From positions 1-45,920 of the forward strand of contig DFLE01000030.1 in the NCBI GenBank assembly GCA_002373375.1: a DNA stretch of 45,920 nt, written 5' to 3'. The translations under genes were made by a program, and so were the position numbers. This stretch comes from Prevotellaceae bacterium UBA3627. GTDB lineage: Bacteria; Bacteroidota; Bacteroidia; Bacteroidales; Bacteroidaceae. Position 1 is the stretch's first letter. Every line of letters starts with the position of its first letter. Under the pieces are notes generated by a model. That model ran no database searches. It was not told the DNA's origin and was given only the letters and a program-made list of their open reading frames with translations. Positions 18,515-26,884 of this stretch are shown in pieces.

Positions 18515-18692
18515 GAACTCAACTTTCGCAAGCTTCAGTTTCGTTGAGGTTTAAGGTTTTGAGGTCGCTTCGCTTCAAGGTTTTAAGGTGATATTAGGCA
18601 ACTATTCACCACAATTAAACATATTTCACCTCATGACCTTACGACCTAATAACCTGATAACCCAACAAGTTGAGCGCATGCGAAACTTGAAT
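18515..18692 (-). repeat. Dispersed repeat, core alpha, copy 1
   Basis: It opens with GAACTCAACTTTCGCAAGC and closes with GCATGCGAAACTTGAAT. Read outward, both ends share GC-x-TGCGAAA-S-TTGA, an imperfect terminal inverted repeat. The core contains AGGTCGCTTCGCTT and TTTTAAGGTGA. The same ends and core words occur in reverse orientation at 39788-39996. The strand given is relative to copies 2-4. It lies upstream of the pectinesterase gene. Confidence 0.8.
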
Positions 18693-18801
18693 AAGGAATG
18701 CATTATTATAAATAAAGACATTAGGCGAAAAAGTTTTTCATTTGATATATTTTTATCCCTCAAATGGTGTTATTTTGCCCTTTCAGACCATCAATTATGA
18801 C

Positions 18802-18809
18802 TAATTTTG
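18802..18809 (+). promoter_or_regulatory. Candidate -7 promoter element for the pectinesterase gene
   Basis: TAATTTTG followed by CA fits TAnnTTTG, 71 nt before the ATG at 18881. A TTTG at 18774 is slightly too far away for an ideal -33 box. Confidence 0.45.
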
Positions 18810-18880
18810 CACCATCCGAAAACAATAATCTACACACAAGTGGTATTTTTTTATAACTTAAACATATTAAACAAAAACAA

Positions 18881-21800
18881 ATGAAAAAAATCCTTTCACT
18901 ATTCACATTGCTGCTGATGTCTGTCATGACATTCGCCGACACTGGTACCACCCTGCCAGGCGTGCTTGACGGAAAACAGGCAGTGATTACGAAGAACTGT
19001 TCGTGGGGCAGTACACCATCGTGTGATGACCAGAACTGCTTCAACTGGGTCGGTAACGGCGATGTCGTGACGTTTGCCCTTACCAACACGCAGACGGCGG
19101 CTTACGCCATCTCGTTTGACACAGCCACACCGTGTGAGCCTGTGACAATCGACTTCCTCATTACTGACGATGGCGGAAACACCGTCTATAAGCAGACCGC
19201 CAACGTGGTTTGCACAGGCGAGAATGGCGGCGACTGGGCTTTCAAGGAGGCTGGACACAACACCTCACTACCCAACACAGCAGAACTGCCTGCTGGCAAC
19301 TACACTCTGACGCTGACTTTCCATCAGGGCGTGAACTATGCTAACTACACCACCAACGTGAAGGACATCACCTTCACCGCCGTGGCGTCAAAGTTCGTGT
19401 ATCTGCATGGCGAGAACTTTGACAAGGATCACTCTACCAACGACCTCTATCAGTTTACTGATGCCGAAGGCTTCACACTGACTATGAACAACCGTGCTAT
19501 CAGCAAGACTCCATGTAACTGGACAGACCCTAACTCTGTATCATATACCGACGGCATAAACTTCAAGAACAACGATCCTGGTACTATCAACATACCAGAA
19601 GGCTATAAGGTAACAAAGCTTGAGATTGGCGGCCTGTCACAGTCTGATTCACGCAACCTCTGCTATCTCTATACCGTTGACAAGGACGATGTGAACTTCT
19701 TCAAAGAGCCTATAGGACAGAATGTCACACTCAACTCAGACATTGAGAGCACAGCGAAATACCCAATCTTTGCCGACGGCACCGCTCCGCTCTTCGCTTC
19801 TCTTGACTTCAGTGCTTCACCGGCAACAAAGAGCATCAAGGTGGTGTTCTCTGGCAATAACCAAGAAGACGTTTGGTTCAAGGCTTACTATACCACAGCC
19901 GATGAGGGCGGCAGCGACACTCCTGTAGAGCCTGAGACACCAGCAGAGCCTAAGACCATGGCTTACTGGTCATTCAACTACGGATATGACATTGCCGGGG
20001 GCGTAGGCACTCCTAACTCCACGGCCATCACAGGAAACGGCAACGTGGACTTCAACGACGTGGCACTGCTTCCTAACGACGGAGCACTCGCTAACTCTAC
20101 GCTGACCCCTCATCGTCCGGTAGGCTCCGGCGCAGTGACATCACAGCAGTCGCAGGGTGCTTACCACGAGGTGAACGCCATCAGTTGCGACGGTGCGGCC
20201 CTGCACCTCACGTCACCAGTACCGACACCTGAGACTGCCGCTGCCTCTGTGGCTTACGGCACAAGCACCATTGAGTTCCCCGGTGAGCAGACATACAGCT
20301 ACCAGAACCCATACAACTATTTTGAGATTGCGGTTGACGCTACTAACTTCCGCGACCTGAAACTTGAGGTGAAGGCTGCCGGTCACCAGAGCCAGACACA
20401 GTACTATGCCGTGGCTTACTCTACCGACAAGACCACATGGACCCTCGTAGGCGACGAGTACCTCACAGGTACAAGCTATAACAACTGGAAGACCAACACC
20501 ATAGAGATACCAGGACTCAACGGCAAGAATGGCTACATACGCATCTTCCCTGCCAAGAACTGGAAGGGCAACGGCGACAACGTGGCTTCAAACAACCAGT
20601 TTGACCTTGACGATGTTTATCTCTACGGCGTGCTTAGTGTAAACGAGGCTTACATCAACGATGTCACCATTGAGGGACAGACGGTAAGTTCTGGCACGGC
20701 TAACGACTTTGAGTGCGTACTGCCTAAGACCTACGCCGAGGCAACTACCACCATCAAGGTGTCATCATCTAACGCCACCGTAACCGCCACCGCGGTAGAG
20801 GAGGGCACGGAGACAGCCGTGAGCGTCACCGACAATGGTGATGGTACGTTCACACTTGCCACACCTGGGGCCAACAAGGCAACCGTCGTTACGCTGAATG
20901 TTACAGCCAACGAGGGTGCGGCAGCCCTGAAGAGTACCTATACACTGCGCCTGTTCCACCTCGACGTGGTTACGCTGACAAGCCTCACCATTGACGGTTT
21001 CGCCGTAAGTGAGGAACTGCTGGCTGACATCAATGACGATTCCGAGGCTACTCTCTCAACCAACATCTACACCGCGCTGCCAGTGGTAGCAGCCAAGGCT
21101 GTTGATGGTTCGGCAGCCACAGTGACATCAAACCGCAGCGGCAACAACGCTACATATACGCTGACTACACCTGAGCGCACGTTCACCCTCAACATAGGCG
21201 GCATCTACACCTATGAGCGCACTGCCAACGATGAGGACTATACCTTGAAGTTCAGCACCGACGGCAAGGCCGCATACGTGGCAGAGGGACAGTGGACTGA
21301 CGGCTGGACCGACGGACTCTACACCCTGCGCACCACCAGTCTTGACGGTTGGGGCGGACAGCAGTTCAAGTTCAACGCTGCCAACAACCTTATTGAGGTT
21401 CCGGGCGGAGTGGTAGTTAAGACCTTCACCCTGGCTCAGATGGGTGCAAACTACAATGACGGCGAGGGCCTCACTGCCATCTCGTCTGACGGTGCCACAT
21501 TCCGCGTACCTACCAACCACGGCTACGTGAAGGGCAACAAGGACAACCTCACCGTAGTGGTGGAGAACCACAAGGCTGGTGAGCCTATAGCCTTCACCAT
21601 CACAGGTGGCGGACAGCCTTACGCTTGGTTTGAGCTTGTGATAGAGAAGACCAATCCTGGCACCACTCCTGCCGTTATGACCAAGAATGCGGCAGTGGTA
21701 AACAACCACGCTATGGTATCAGTCAAGTTTGACCGTGAGATGTCATCTGCCGACGTTACCTTCAATGGTGAGGAGGTACACGCCGACTACGGCCAGACTC

Positions 21801-23215
21801 TGAACTTCGGCATAGCCAACCTTGACTATGACAAGGACTATACCTTCACCATCCCAGCCGGCAAGGCTGAGGACCTCTTTGGCAACAAGACCACCGAGGA
21901 CATCACCGTCAACTTCACCGTTGCTGCCCAGGCTCCTGTAGCCAAGAAGGTATATGACTACGTGGTAGGCTCCGCTAAGGAGTTCAGTCAGGTAATCAGC
22001 TCACTGGGCAACAACACCAATAAGAACCTTGAGCGCGTCACCATCTTCCTGAAGAACGGCGACTACGACTTCGGTGCAGACAACGAGCAGCGCATCAACC
22101 GTGGTAACGTGAGCCTTATAGGTCAGAGCCGTGACGGTGTAGTACTCCACGGCACACGTACAGGTATCTCTAATCCTATCCTGAACATACGCGACCGCGA
22201 GGGCTTCTACCTGCAGGATCTCACCGTACGCAATGACCTTGACTTCCGCAAGGCTGAGCGTGCAGGCGTGGGTGCTGCCATCTATGGTGGTAACAAGTCG
22301 GTGTTCAAGAACGTGCAGATGCAGTCACAGCAGGATACACACGTTACAGGTGAGCGTTCTTACTATGACCAGTGTCGCATACAGGGTACCGTTGACTATA
22401 TCTGTGGCGGCGGTGACCAGTTCTTTGACCAGTGTGAGCTTGTGATGGAGGGCAAGGGCAGCGTGATAACTGCTCCATCAACCTCAAGCACCACTAAGTG
22501 GGGTTATGTGTTCAGCCACTGCACCATCAACCGTGCGGAGGCAGGCAACGGTGCATCAATGGCAGACAAGGGTGACTATAACCTGAGCCGTCCATGGCAG
22601 AACGAGCCACGCACTTACTACCTCTTCACGCAGATGAACATACAGCCTTCAGACAATGGCTATGCAGGCATGGGCAATCTGCCTACACACTTCTATGAGT
22701 ATGGCTCTGTTGACAAGAACGGCAACTTGATAGACCTCAGTGTGCGTGGCAACTCTTCTACCAGCACCAACAGCTACGTGCCGGTGATTTCTGCCGACGA
22801 GGCTAAGAAGTTCACCATCATGAACGTGCTCTCTGGTACTGACGGATGGCTGCCTACCGACTATACCACGCTGACAGACGCGCCGGTGGCAAGTGTTGAC
22901 GGCAAGACCATCTCCTGGGCAGACGACAGTCAGGTGCGTGCATGGGTGATATTCAAGGACGGCGAGTATGTAACCGACATCACTGAGACCTCATACACCG
23001 TTACGGAGGATGGCACCTACACTATCTACAGTGCCAACGAGATGGGCGGACTGAGCAAGCAGGCTGCTACAGTAGTAATCGGTGCTGATGCTATAGACAG
23101 CGTTCAGGCTGCCGCACAGGCTAAGGCCTCTGCTGCATACAATCTGGCTGGTCAGCAGGTAAGCGACACCTACAAGGGTATCGTAATACAGAATGGCAAG
23201 AAACTCATGAGGTAA
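18881..23215 (+). CDS. Secreted multidomain pectin methylesterase (CE8) with type IX-like tail
   Basis: The 1444-residue product has a signal peptide (MKKILSLFTLLLMSVMTFA). About 20-1015 is a string of beta-rich modules, including a probable carbohydrate-binding region (about 360-590), an Ig-like segment and a CopC/Big-like VKFDREMSSADVTF block near 945. A right-handed beta-helix pectinesterase domain spans about 1023-1335. It has the family landmarks QQDT (near 1150; Gln and Asp), GTVDYICGG (near 1170; Asp) and SRPW (near 1236; Arg and Trp). CE8 enzymes remove methyl esters from homogalacturonan. The C-terminus (YNLAGQQVSDTYKGIVI, then NGKKLMR) resembles a type IX sorting tail. The gene is single, flanked by dispersed repeats on both sides, with no susC/susD pair in view. 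Confidence 0.88.
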   Translation: MKKILSLFTLLLMSVMTFADTGTTLPGVLDGKQAVITKNCSWGSTPSCDDQNCFNWVGNGDVVTFALTNTQTAAYAISFDTATPCEPVTIDFLITDDGGNTVYKQTANVVCTGENGGDWAFKEAGHNTSLPNTAELPAGNYTLTLTFHQGVNYANYTTNVKDITFTAVASKFVYLHGENFDKDHSTNDLYQFTDAEGFTLTMNNRAISKTPCNWTDPNSVSYTDGINFKNNDPGTINIPEGYKVTKLEIGGLSQSDSRNLCYLYTVDKDDVNFFKEPIGQNVTLNSDIESTAKYPIFADGTAPLFASLDFSASPATKSIKVVFSGNNQEDVWFKAYYTTADEGGSDTPVEPETPAEPKTMAYWSFNYGYDIAGGVGTPNSTAITGNGNVDFNDVALLPNDGALANSTLTPHRPVGSGAVTSQQSQGAYHEVNAISCDGAALHLTSPVPTPETAAASVAYGTSTIEFPGEQTYSYQNPYNYFEIAVDATNFRDLKLEVKAAGHQSQTQYYAVAYSTDKTTWTLVGDEYLTGTSYNNWKTNTIEIPGLNGKNGYIRIFPAKNWKGNGDNVASNNQFDLDDVYLYGVLSVNEAYINDVTIEGQTVSSGTANDFECVLPKTYAEATTTIKVSSSNATVTATAVEEGTETAVSVTDNGDGTFTLATPGANKATVVTLNVTANEGAAALKSTYTLRLFHLDVVTLTSLTIDGFAVSEELLADINDDSEATLSTNIYTALPVVAAKAVDGSAATVTSNRSGNNATYTLTTPERTFTLNIGGIYTYERTANDEDYTLKFSTDGKAAYVAEGQWTDGWTDGLYTLRTTSLDGWGGQQFKFNAANNLIEVPGGVVVKTFTLAQMGANYNDGEGLTAISSDGATFRVPTNHGYVKGNKDNLTVVVENHKAGEPIAFTITGGGQPYAWFELVIEKTNPGTTPAVMTKNAAVVNNHAMVSVKFDREMSSADVTFNGEEVHADYGQTLNFGIANLDYDKDYTFTIPAGKAEDLFGNKTTEDITVNFTVAAQAPVAKKVYDYVVGSAKEFSQVISSLGNNTNKNLERVTIFLKNGDYDFGADNEQRINRGNVSLIGQSRDGVVLHGTRTGISNPILNIRDREGFYLQDLTVRNDLDFRKAERAGVGAAIYGGNKSVFKNVQMQSQQDTHVTGERSYYDQCRIQGTVDYICGGGDQFFDQCELVMEGKGSVITAPSTSSTTKWGYVFSHCTINRAEAGNGASMADKGDYNLSRPWQNEPRTYYLFTQMNIQPSDNGYAGMGNLPTHFYEYGSVDKNGNLIDLSVRGNSSTSTNSYVPVISADEAKKFTIMNVLSGTDGWLPTDYTTLTDAPVASVDGKTISWADDSQVRAWVIFKDGEYVTDITETSYTVTEDGTYTIYSANEMGGLSKQAATVVIGADAIDSVQAAAQAKASAAYNLAGQQVSDTYKGIVIQNGKKLMR

Positions 23216-23236
23216 GACTTGTCTTTTATATATGGC

Positions 23237-23271
23237 AACTCCCCTGAGGGCTTACTGCTCTCAGGGGAGTT
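23237..23271 (+). terminator. Rho-independent terminator after the pectinesterase gene
   Basis: A perfect 12-bp stem (AACTCCCCTGAG at 23237-23248 with 23260-23271), an 11-nt loop and a following T-rich run, 22 nt after the stop. Confidence 0.85.
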
Positions 23272-23346
23272 CTTGGTTTTTCAGTATTACAGGTATTCCT
23301 GTCGTTAGCCCATCCCGTAAAATCCTATTTTCAATCCGTGCAATGT

Positions 23347-23675
23347 CAAGTTTCGCAAGTGCTCAACTTCTTAGTCTTCAGGAGTAAAGAAGTAAAGGAG
23401 TTAAGACATTACCCTGGCTATTTGCTGTTTATTGACGAACCGAGGCTCATGCTGAGGTATTCTGTATTGTCTTAACTACTTAACTACTGTCTACTTGACT
23501 ACTTAGTCTTCAGGAGTAAAGAAGTAAAGGAGTTAAGACATTACCCTGGCTATTTGCTGTTTATTGACGAACCGAGGCTCATGCTGAGGTATTCTGTATT
23601 GTCTTCATTTATGCTTGAGCTTGTCTCAAAACTACTTAACTACTGTCTACTTGACTACTTCAGAAAGTTGAGTTA
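23347..23675 (+). repeat. Dispersed repeat, core beta, tandemly duplicated copy 3
   Basis: It begins CAAGTTTCGCAAGTGCTCAA and ends CAGAAAGTTGAGTTA. Its core (from CTTAGTCTTCAGGAGTAAAG to TGTCTACTTGACTACTT) occurs twice, offset by 132 bp (23371 and 23503), with an extra insert near 23605 in the second unit. The last bases overlap the TAA stop of the radical SAM gene at 23673-23675. With the terminator at 23237 it fills the gap between the two convergent genes. Confidence 0.85.
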
Positions 23676-24302
23676 CCTTATAATATATTCAAACCTGTTG
23701 AATTTATGGTAGCCAAGCGTTTCAAGATACGCTTGGCTATTATTTATGTCCTCCTCAGTGTTATGGTTTGGTATGTGGGGCAGGCGCAGCGTGATGCTCG
23801 GCAACAGTTCTGTATGCTCCGAGGCTAACCACTTCAGGTTGTCGATGACGCGCTCGTTGCCGGTGCCAGAGTATGCCTTGTATATCTCCGGGTTCATGTC
23901 CTTGATGTCAATGAACCACTCCTTTGCGTATGGCAGTACCAGCTCCATGTTCCTGCGTGGCACGTTGAGACTGGTCTCAATGGTTATGCGCCATTCCTTC
24001 GGACACAGCTCACAGAAAGCCTTTATGTACTCACTGTGAAGCAAGGGCTCGCCGCCGCCGAATGTCACCCCTCCGCCTGTGGCAAGGAAATACAGCTGGT
24101 CTATGCGCACCTCGTCGATAAGCTCCTCCACGGTGCGCTCCATGCACATCGTGTCATTCGTTATGCTCTGCGGGTTAAGGCAGTATTTGCAGCGCAGCGG
24201 ACAACCATGGAATGCCACAAGTGTCGTCACGCCCTCGCCGTCAACCGCCATCCGGTGACGCGCTATGCCTATCAACTTGCCTATGAGTTCATTATTTGAC
24301 AT
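23673..24302 (-). CDS. Radical SAM enzyme, glycyl-radical-activase (PflA/NrdG-like) type
   Basis: The 209-residue product carries the radical SAM cluster motif C-P-L-R-C-K-Y-C (Cys34, Cys38, Cys41; CX3CX2C) and the SAM-binding FGGGEPLL (about 81-88). The remaining TIM-barrel half (ITIETSLNVP, WFIDIKDMNPEIYKAYSG, LRLPHIPNHN) resembles pyruvate formate-lyase activating enzymes, which generate a glycyl radical on a partner. There is no extra ferredoxin or SPASM domain. No glycyl-radical enzyme is encoded nearby. Instead it is the last gene of an operon behind two Cys4 membrane proteins, starting 15 nt after the second. Its partner could therefore be encoded elsewhere, or the Cys4 proteins could be involved; that is inference. 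Confidence 0.8.
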   Translation of the reverse strand: MSNNELIGKLIGIARHRMAVDGEGVTTLVAFHGCPLRCKYCLNPQSITNDTMCMERTVEELIDEVRIDQLYFLATGGGVTFGGGEPLLHSEYIKAFCELCPKEWRITIETSLNVPRRNMELVLPYAKEWFIDIKDMNPEIYKAYSGTGNERVIDNLKWLASEHTELLPSITLRLPHIPNHNTEEDINNSQAYLETLGYHKFNRFEYIIR

Positions 24303-24317
24303 GGTTGAGCAGTTGTT

Positions 24318-24698
24318 TTATTTGGAAGTGTTGCTACACTCTGTCTTGACGTCTTCTACTTGGCCTACTACAGCCTCTATTTTTTCTATATTTTCGTCCT
24401 TGAGATTTTCCACTTTCTGTACTCGTGGTACATCGCCTTGCTGAGTACCTTTTGTATCACAACTGCTCAGCGTAAACATTCCAACGGAGATACCGGCAAC
24501 CATCGCCGCCTTGCCGAGCAACTGGCGCTGGTGCAGCTGCTCTTCCAAGTAGCGCACCTCCGCCTCGCACTTAGGACATGTGCCGAGACAGTCACCCTTA
24601 TACTGACATTCCTCCACCACATACTCTATGTCGTTAGCCTCTGCAATCTGCCGGCGAATCTCTTTCAATATCTTGCAAGTCCTCTTACCTTTTGCCAT
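24318..24698 (-). CDS. Short Cys4 membrane-anchored protein (paralogue with acidic tail)
   Basis: The 126-residue product is not a family I can name. Residues 1-60 are charged and hydrophilic, with four cysteines in CX5CX3CX2C spacing (31, 37, 41, 44; CQYKGDCLGTCPKC), suggesting a zinc or iron-sulfur site. Residues 61-80 form a hydrophobic segment ending in LSSC (Cys80), which looks like a membrane anchor or an internal lipobox. The tail (81-126) is acidic and has a final Cys121. The first 71 residues are identical to those of the gene upstream, so this is a duplicated gene whose C-terminal half was lost or replaced. It starts 2 nt after that gene ends. Confidence 0.7.
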   Translation of the reverse strand: MAKGKRTCKILKEIRRQIAEANDIEYVVEECQYKGDCLGTCPKCEAEVRYLEEQLHQRQLLGKAAMVAGISVGMFTLSSCDTKGTQQGDVPRVQKVENLKDENIEKIEAVVGQVEDVKTECSNTSK

Positions 24699-24703
24699 AG
24701 TTA
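24493..24703 (-). repeat. Duplicated 211-bp segment, copy A
   Basis: It matches 25161-25371 over its full length with about six differences by eye. All fall in silent positions, since the encoded 71 residues are identical. It spans the start region of the acidic-tail Cys4 gene. Confidence 0.85.
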
Positions 24704-25366
24704 TTTATTGTTTGTTTTAGTAGTATCGTTATCTAAGCGGAAAGTTATGGGTAAAGTATATCTTATCTTTACTGGCTCTCCGTTTTGTTTTGCAGGAATC
24801 CATCTCGGCATGATAGATATGACGCGGACGGCTTCTGCATCAAGCAGAGGGTGAATAGACTTTAGTACCTTGATGTTGGAAATGTAGCCTTTCTCGTCAA
24901 GTTCAAACCGGCAAATCACTCTTCCTTGCACACCCTCCTCTGCTGCTTTTTCTGGATATTTTAAGTTTTTTGAAAGAAATTCCCTCAAAGCTAGATTTCC
25001 ACCAGGGAAGGAGGCCATTTGCTCAATGACCCCCAAAAACACTCCACTTTCGGGTTTTGGTTCATTACCTTCTTTCATAACGACTCCTTCTTCAGGGTTG
25101 CTCACTTGTGCATACATCTCGTTTCCGCATGAACTCATGGTAAGCATGCCAGCAGATATCCCGGCAACCATCGCAGCCTTGCCGAGCAACTGGCGCTGGT
25201 GCAGCTGTTCTTCCAGGTAGCGCACCTCCGCCTCGCACTTAGGACATGTGCCGAGACAGTCACCCTTATACTGACATTCCTCCACCACATACTCTATGTC
25301 GTTAGCCTCGGCAATCTGCCGACGAATCTCTTTCAGTATCTTGCAAGTCCTCTTACCTTTTGCCAT
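24701..25366 (-). CDS. Cys4 membrane protein with TonB C-terminal domain
   Basis: The 221-residue product has the same N-terminal 71 residues as its neighbour, including Cys31, 37, 41 and 44. A hydrophobic segment at about 61-79 ends in MSSC (Cys80), followed by a polar linker. Residues 120-211 are a TonB C-terminal domain (YPEKAAEEGVQGRVICRFEL, then W-I-P-A-K-Q-N-G-E-P-V and a final ITFRL strand). TonB domains normally act in the periplasm by contacting outer-membrane transporters. A cytosolic Cys4 head, one membrane pass and a periplasmic TonB domain is the simplest topology. No TonB box partner or ExbBD is nearby. It is the first gene of the three-gene operon and lies just downstream of a good promoter. 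Confidence 0.75.
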   Translation of the reverse strand: MAKGKRTCKILKEIRRQIAEANDIEYVVEECQYKGDCLGTCPKCEAEVRYLEEQLHQRQLLGKAAMVAGISAGMLTMSSCGNEMYAQVSNPEEGVVMKEGNEPKPESGVFLGVIEQMASFPGGNLALREFLSKNLKYPEKAAEEGVQGRVICRFELDEKGYISNIKVLKSIHPLLDAEAVRVISIMPRWIPAKQNGEPVKIRYTLPITFRLDNDTTKTNNK

Positions 25367-25371
25367 AGTTA
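25161..25371 (-). repeat. Duplicated 211-bp segment, copy B
   Basis: Partner of 24493-24703, covering the first 71 codons of the TonB-domain gene plus a few upstream bases. The uniform silent differences suggest recent duplication under selection, or gene conversion. Confidence 0.85.
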
Positions 25372-25393
25372 GATATATTCTGTTGTACTGTTA

Positions 25394-25401
25394 CAAAGGT
25401 A
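25394..25401 (-). promoter_or_regulatory. Bacteroidota -7 promoter element for the Cys4-radical SAM operon
   Basis: The minus strand reads TACCTTTG, 27 nt before the ATG at 25366. Confidence 0.6.
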
Positions 25402-25743
25402 ATAATTTTTTTTCTGAAACCACAAAGTTTTGCATCCTTTTCCCGTTACTCTTAAAAAGAGAAAAGAGAAAAGAGATTTTTTGTGAATGTGAATGGTTTA
25501 CTGTTTACTGTTTACGGTTTAGGGTTTACGGTTTATAGTTTGTATTTGTAAAATTAAGAAAATCACATTGTCACAAAAAGACCAGTTTCCCTTACACTTT
25601 GATTTTCGCAACCTTAAAATCCCCGCGATAAAAACCAGCGACGGTAAAATATATTGAAAATCGGGCAAAATTTCGCAGTCTGTAACTTGTTGATAATCAG
25701 CAGAGGCATTTTTCTTGAATTGTAAAAGCTATCATATTACGTT

Positions 25744-25762
25744 GTAAAAGCATAGCTTTTAC
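25744..25762. repeat. Short perfect hairpin (GTAAAAGC arms)
   Basis: GTAAAAGC at 25744-25751 pairs with GCTTTTAC at 25755-25762 around a 3-nt loop. Nearby direct copies of AAAGCTATCA occur near 25726 and 25790, and a related word near 25769. Confidence 0.7.
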
Positions 25763-25805
25763 GATGTGGAAGCTATCAAATAAGGTCGTAAAAGCTATCA
25801 AAAAA

Positions 25806-25854
25806 CATTGTCCGAGTTGGTAAAATACGATAAATTTTACCCACTCGGACAATG
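25806..25854. repeat. Long hairpin, 21-bp arms with one mismatch
   Basis: CATTGTCCGAGTTGGTAAAA(T) at 25806-25826 pairs with 25834-25854 around a 7-nt loop, with a single mismatch. No T-run follows, so it is not an obvious terminator. Confidence 0.8.
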
Positions 25855-26071
25855 AATTTCATCCCCCCGGACGATTTTATATCACTTTTCAGCAACCATT
25901 TTCTCTATTTTGTCACCTCCAGTAGAACGCTTCGAAAAATCAAAAAGAAAGCAAAACGCTCAAAAAGTTAACAAAAAGTCAAAAATCTCTTTTCTCTTTT
26001 CTCTTACACAATAGTTACTCATGTAATCTCGGTAGCAGATTTTATTTATTCTACAAAACGTTTTTTCTTTG

Positions 26072-26884
26072 GTTTTAATTCTACAGAAGTACGATTATGA
26101 CTTGATAGCCGTTGTACCACTCGCCACTTGTACGATGTTTCAATTCTACAAAAGTACGATTATGACTCTGTCTCGTCTTGTAACACCCAGCCGTTATCTA
26201 ACGTTTCAATTCTACAGAAGTACGATTATGACTTTTCAATCCATGCTTTTATACCAATTTTGTCGTAGTTTCAATTCTACAGAAGTACGATTATGACTGA
26301 GAAAGGCAAGTCGCCAATACTGATGAAGAACTAGTTTCAATTCTACAGAAGTACGATTATGACTTGTGAGTACGAAGTTCATAGCCAACGAGTACAGGTT
26401 TCAATTCTACAGAAGTACGATTATGACTCACGTATACCATATGTTCCCCATTCATCATTAAAGTTTCAATTCTACAGAAGTACGATTATGACCTCTTTGC
26501 CACAATACAGGGGTTTCTTATAACGAGTTTCAATTCTACAGAAGTACGATTATGACAGAAATACGATAGCAGTGCAACATTAGAGATAACAGTGTTTCAA
26601 TTCTACAGAAGTACGATTATGACATTCAACTAAAACGGTTCAACGTCTGTTGTGGTGGAGTTTCAATTCTACAGAAGTACGATTATGACTGAAGGGTGAC
26701 TTCTCAGCACCCACATTTACCCGGTTTCAATTCTACAAAAGTACGATTATGACTTCTTGTTCTCTTCGCTCTTGGGTTGCACGTAACTCGTTTCAATTCT
26801 ACAAAAGTACGATTATGACTCTTGGCCTGCTCTCGGACTGTGGGAGGTAACAAGGTTTCAATTCTACAGAAGTACGATTATGAC
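26072..26884 (-). CRISPR. CRISPR array, 13 repeats of 30 bp and 12 spacers of 34-37 bp
   Basis: Repeats start at 26072, 26137, 26203, 26268, 26334, 26398, 26463, 26527, 26594, 26660, 26724, 26790 and 26855. On the plus strand each begins GTTTCAATTCTACAGAAG and ends TACGATTATGAC. Read on the minus strand the repeat ends in ATTGAAAC, the usual 5' crRNA handle of several type I and III systems, so transcription is leftward. The degenerate terminal repeat (first, GTTTTAA) then lies at the distal end and the leader at the right, next to the cas genes. Three repeats (26137, 26724, 26790) carry A in place of G at repeat position 15. All spacers differ from each other by eye; none recognisably matches the window. 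Confidence 0.98.

Larger units (their letters stand above)
18347..18880. other. Divergent spacer between the DUF349 gene and the pectinesterase gene
   Basis: This AT-rich stretch holds the DUF349 promoter (18373), a dispersed repeat with core type alpha (18515-18692) and a candidate promoter for the pectinesterase gene (18802). No further gene-like reading frame was recognised. Confidence 0.7.
25457..26005. repeat. Perfect 25-bp inverted repeats enclosing a 499-bp AT-rich segment
   Basis: The left arm (25457-25481) is AAGAGAAAAGAGAAAAGAGA plus five T. The right arm (25981-26005) is its exact reverse complement. The enclosed DNA contains two strong hairpins and three GTAAAAGCTATC-like words but no gene. 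It could be a non-autonomous mobile element (MITE-like) or a species-specific intergenic repeat. No target-site duplication was identified. Confidence 0.75.
25367..26071. other. AT-rich spacer between the Cys4 operon and the CRISPR array
   Basis: It holds the operon promoter, a telomere-like run of GTTTACTG/GTTTACGG/GTTTAGG units at about 25495-25550, a 25-bp inverted-repeat pair and two hairpins (listed separately). No protein-like frame was recognised. Confidence 0.7.

Noticed and set aside
18881..23215. A classical polysaccharide utilisation locus around the pectinesterase
   Set aside because: No SusC/SusD-like pair, hybrid two-component system or ECF regulator is visible in the window.
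24318..25366. Calling both Cys4 proteins lipoproteins because of the Ser-Ser-Cys after a hydrophobic stretch
   Set aside because: About 60 charged residues precede the hydrophobic segment, which is not a normal lipoprotein signal; a membrane anchor is more likely, so lipidation is left open.
25495..25550. Telomere-like GTTTA/GTTTAGGG run
   Set aside because: Irregular unit length and short; read as low-complexity spacer DNA, not a functional telomeric repeat.
26040..26069. Sequence ATTCTACAAAACG before the first repeat, resembling part of a CRISPR repeat
   Set aside because: Directly abuts the first full repeat with no spacer and matches over only about 13 bases, so it was not counted as a fourteenth repeat.
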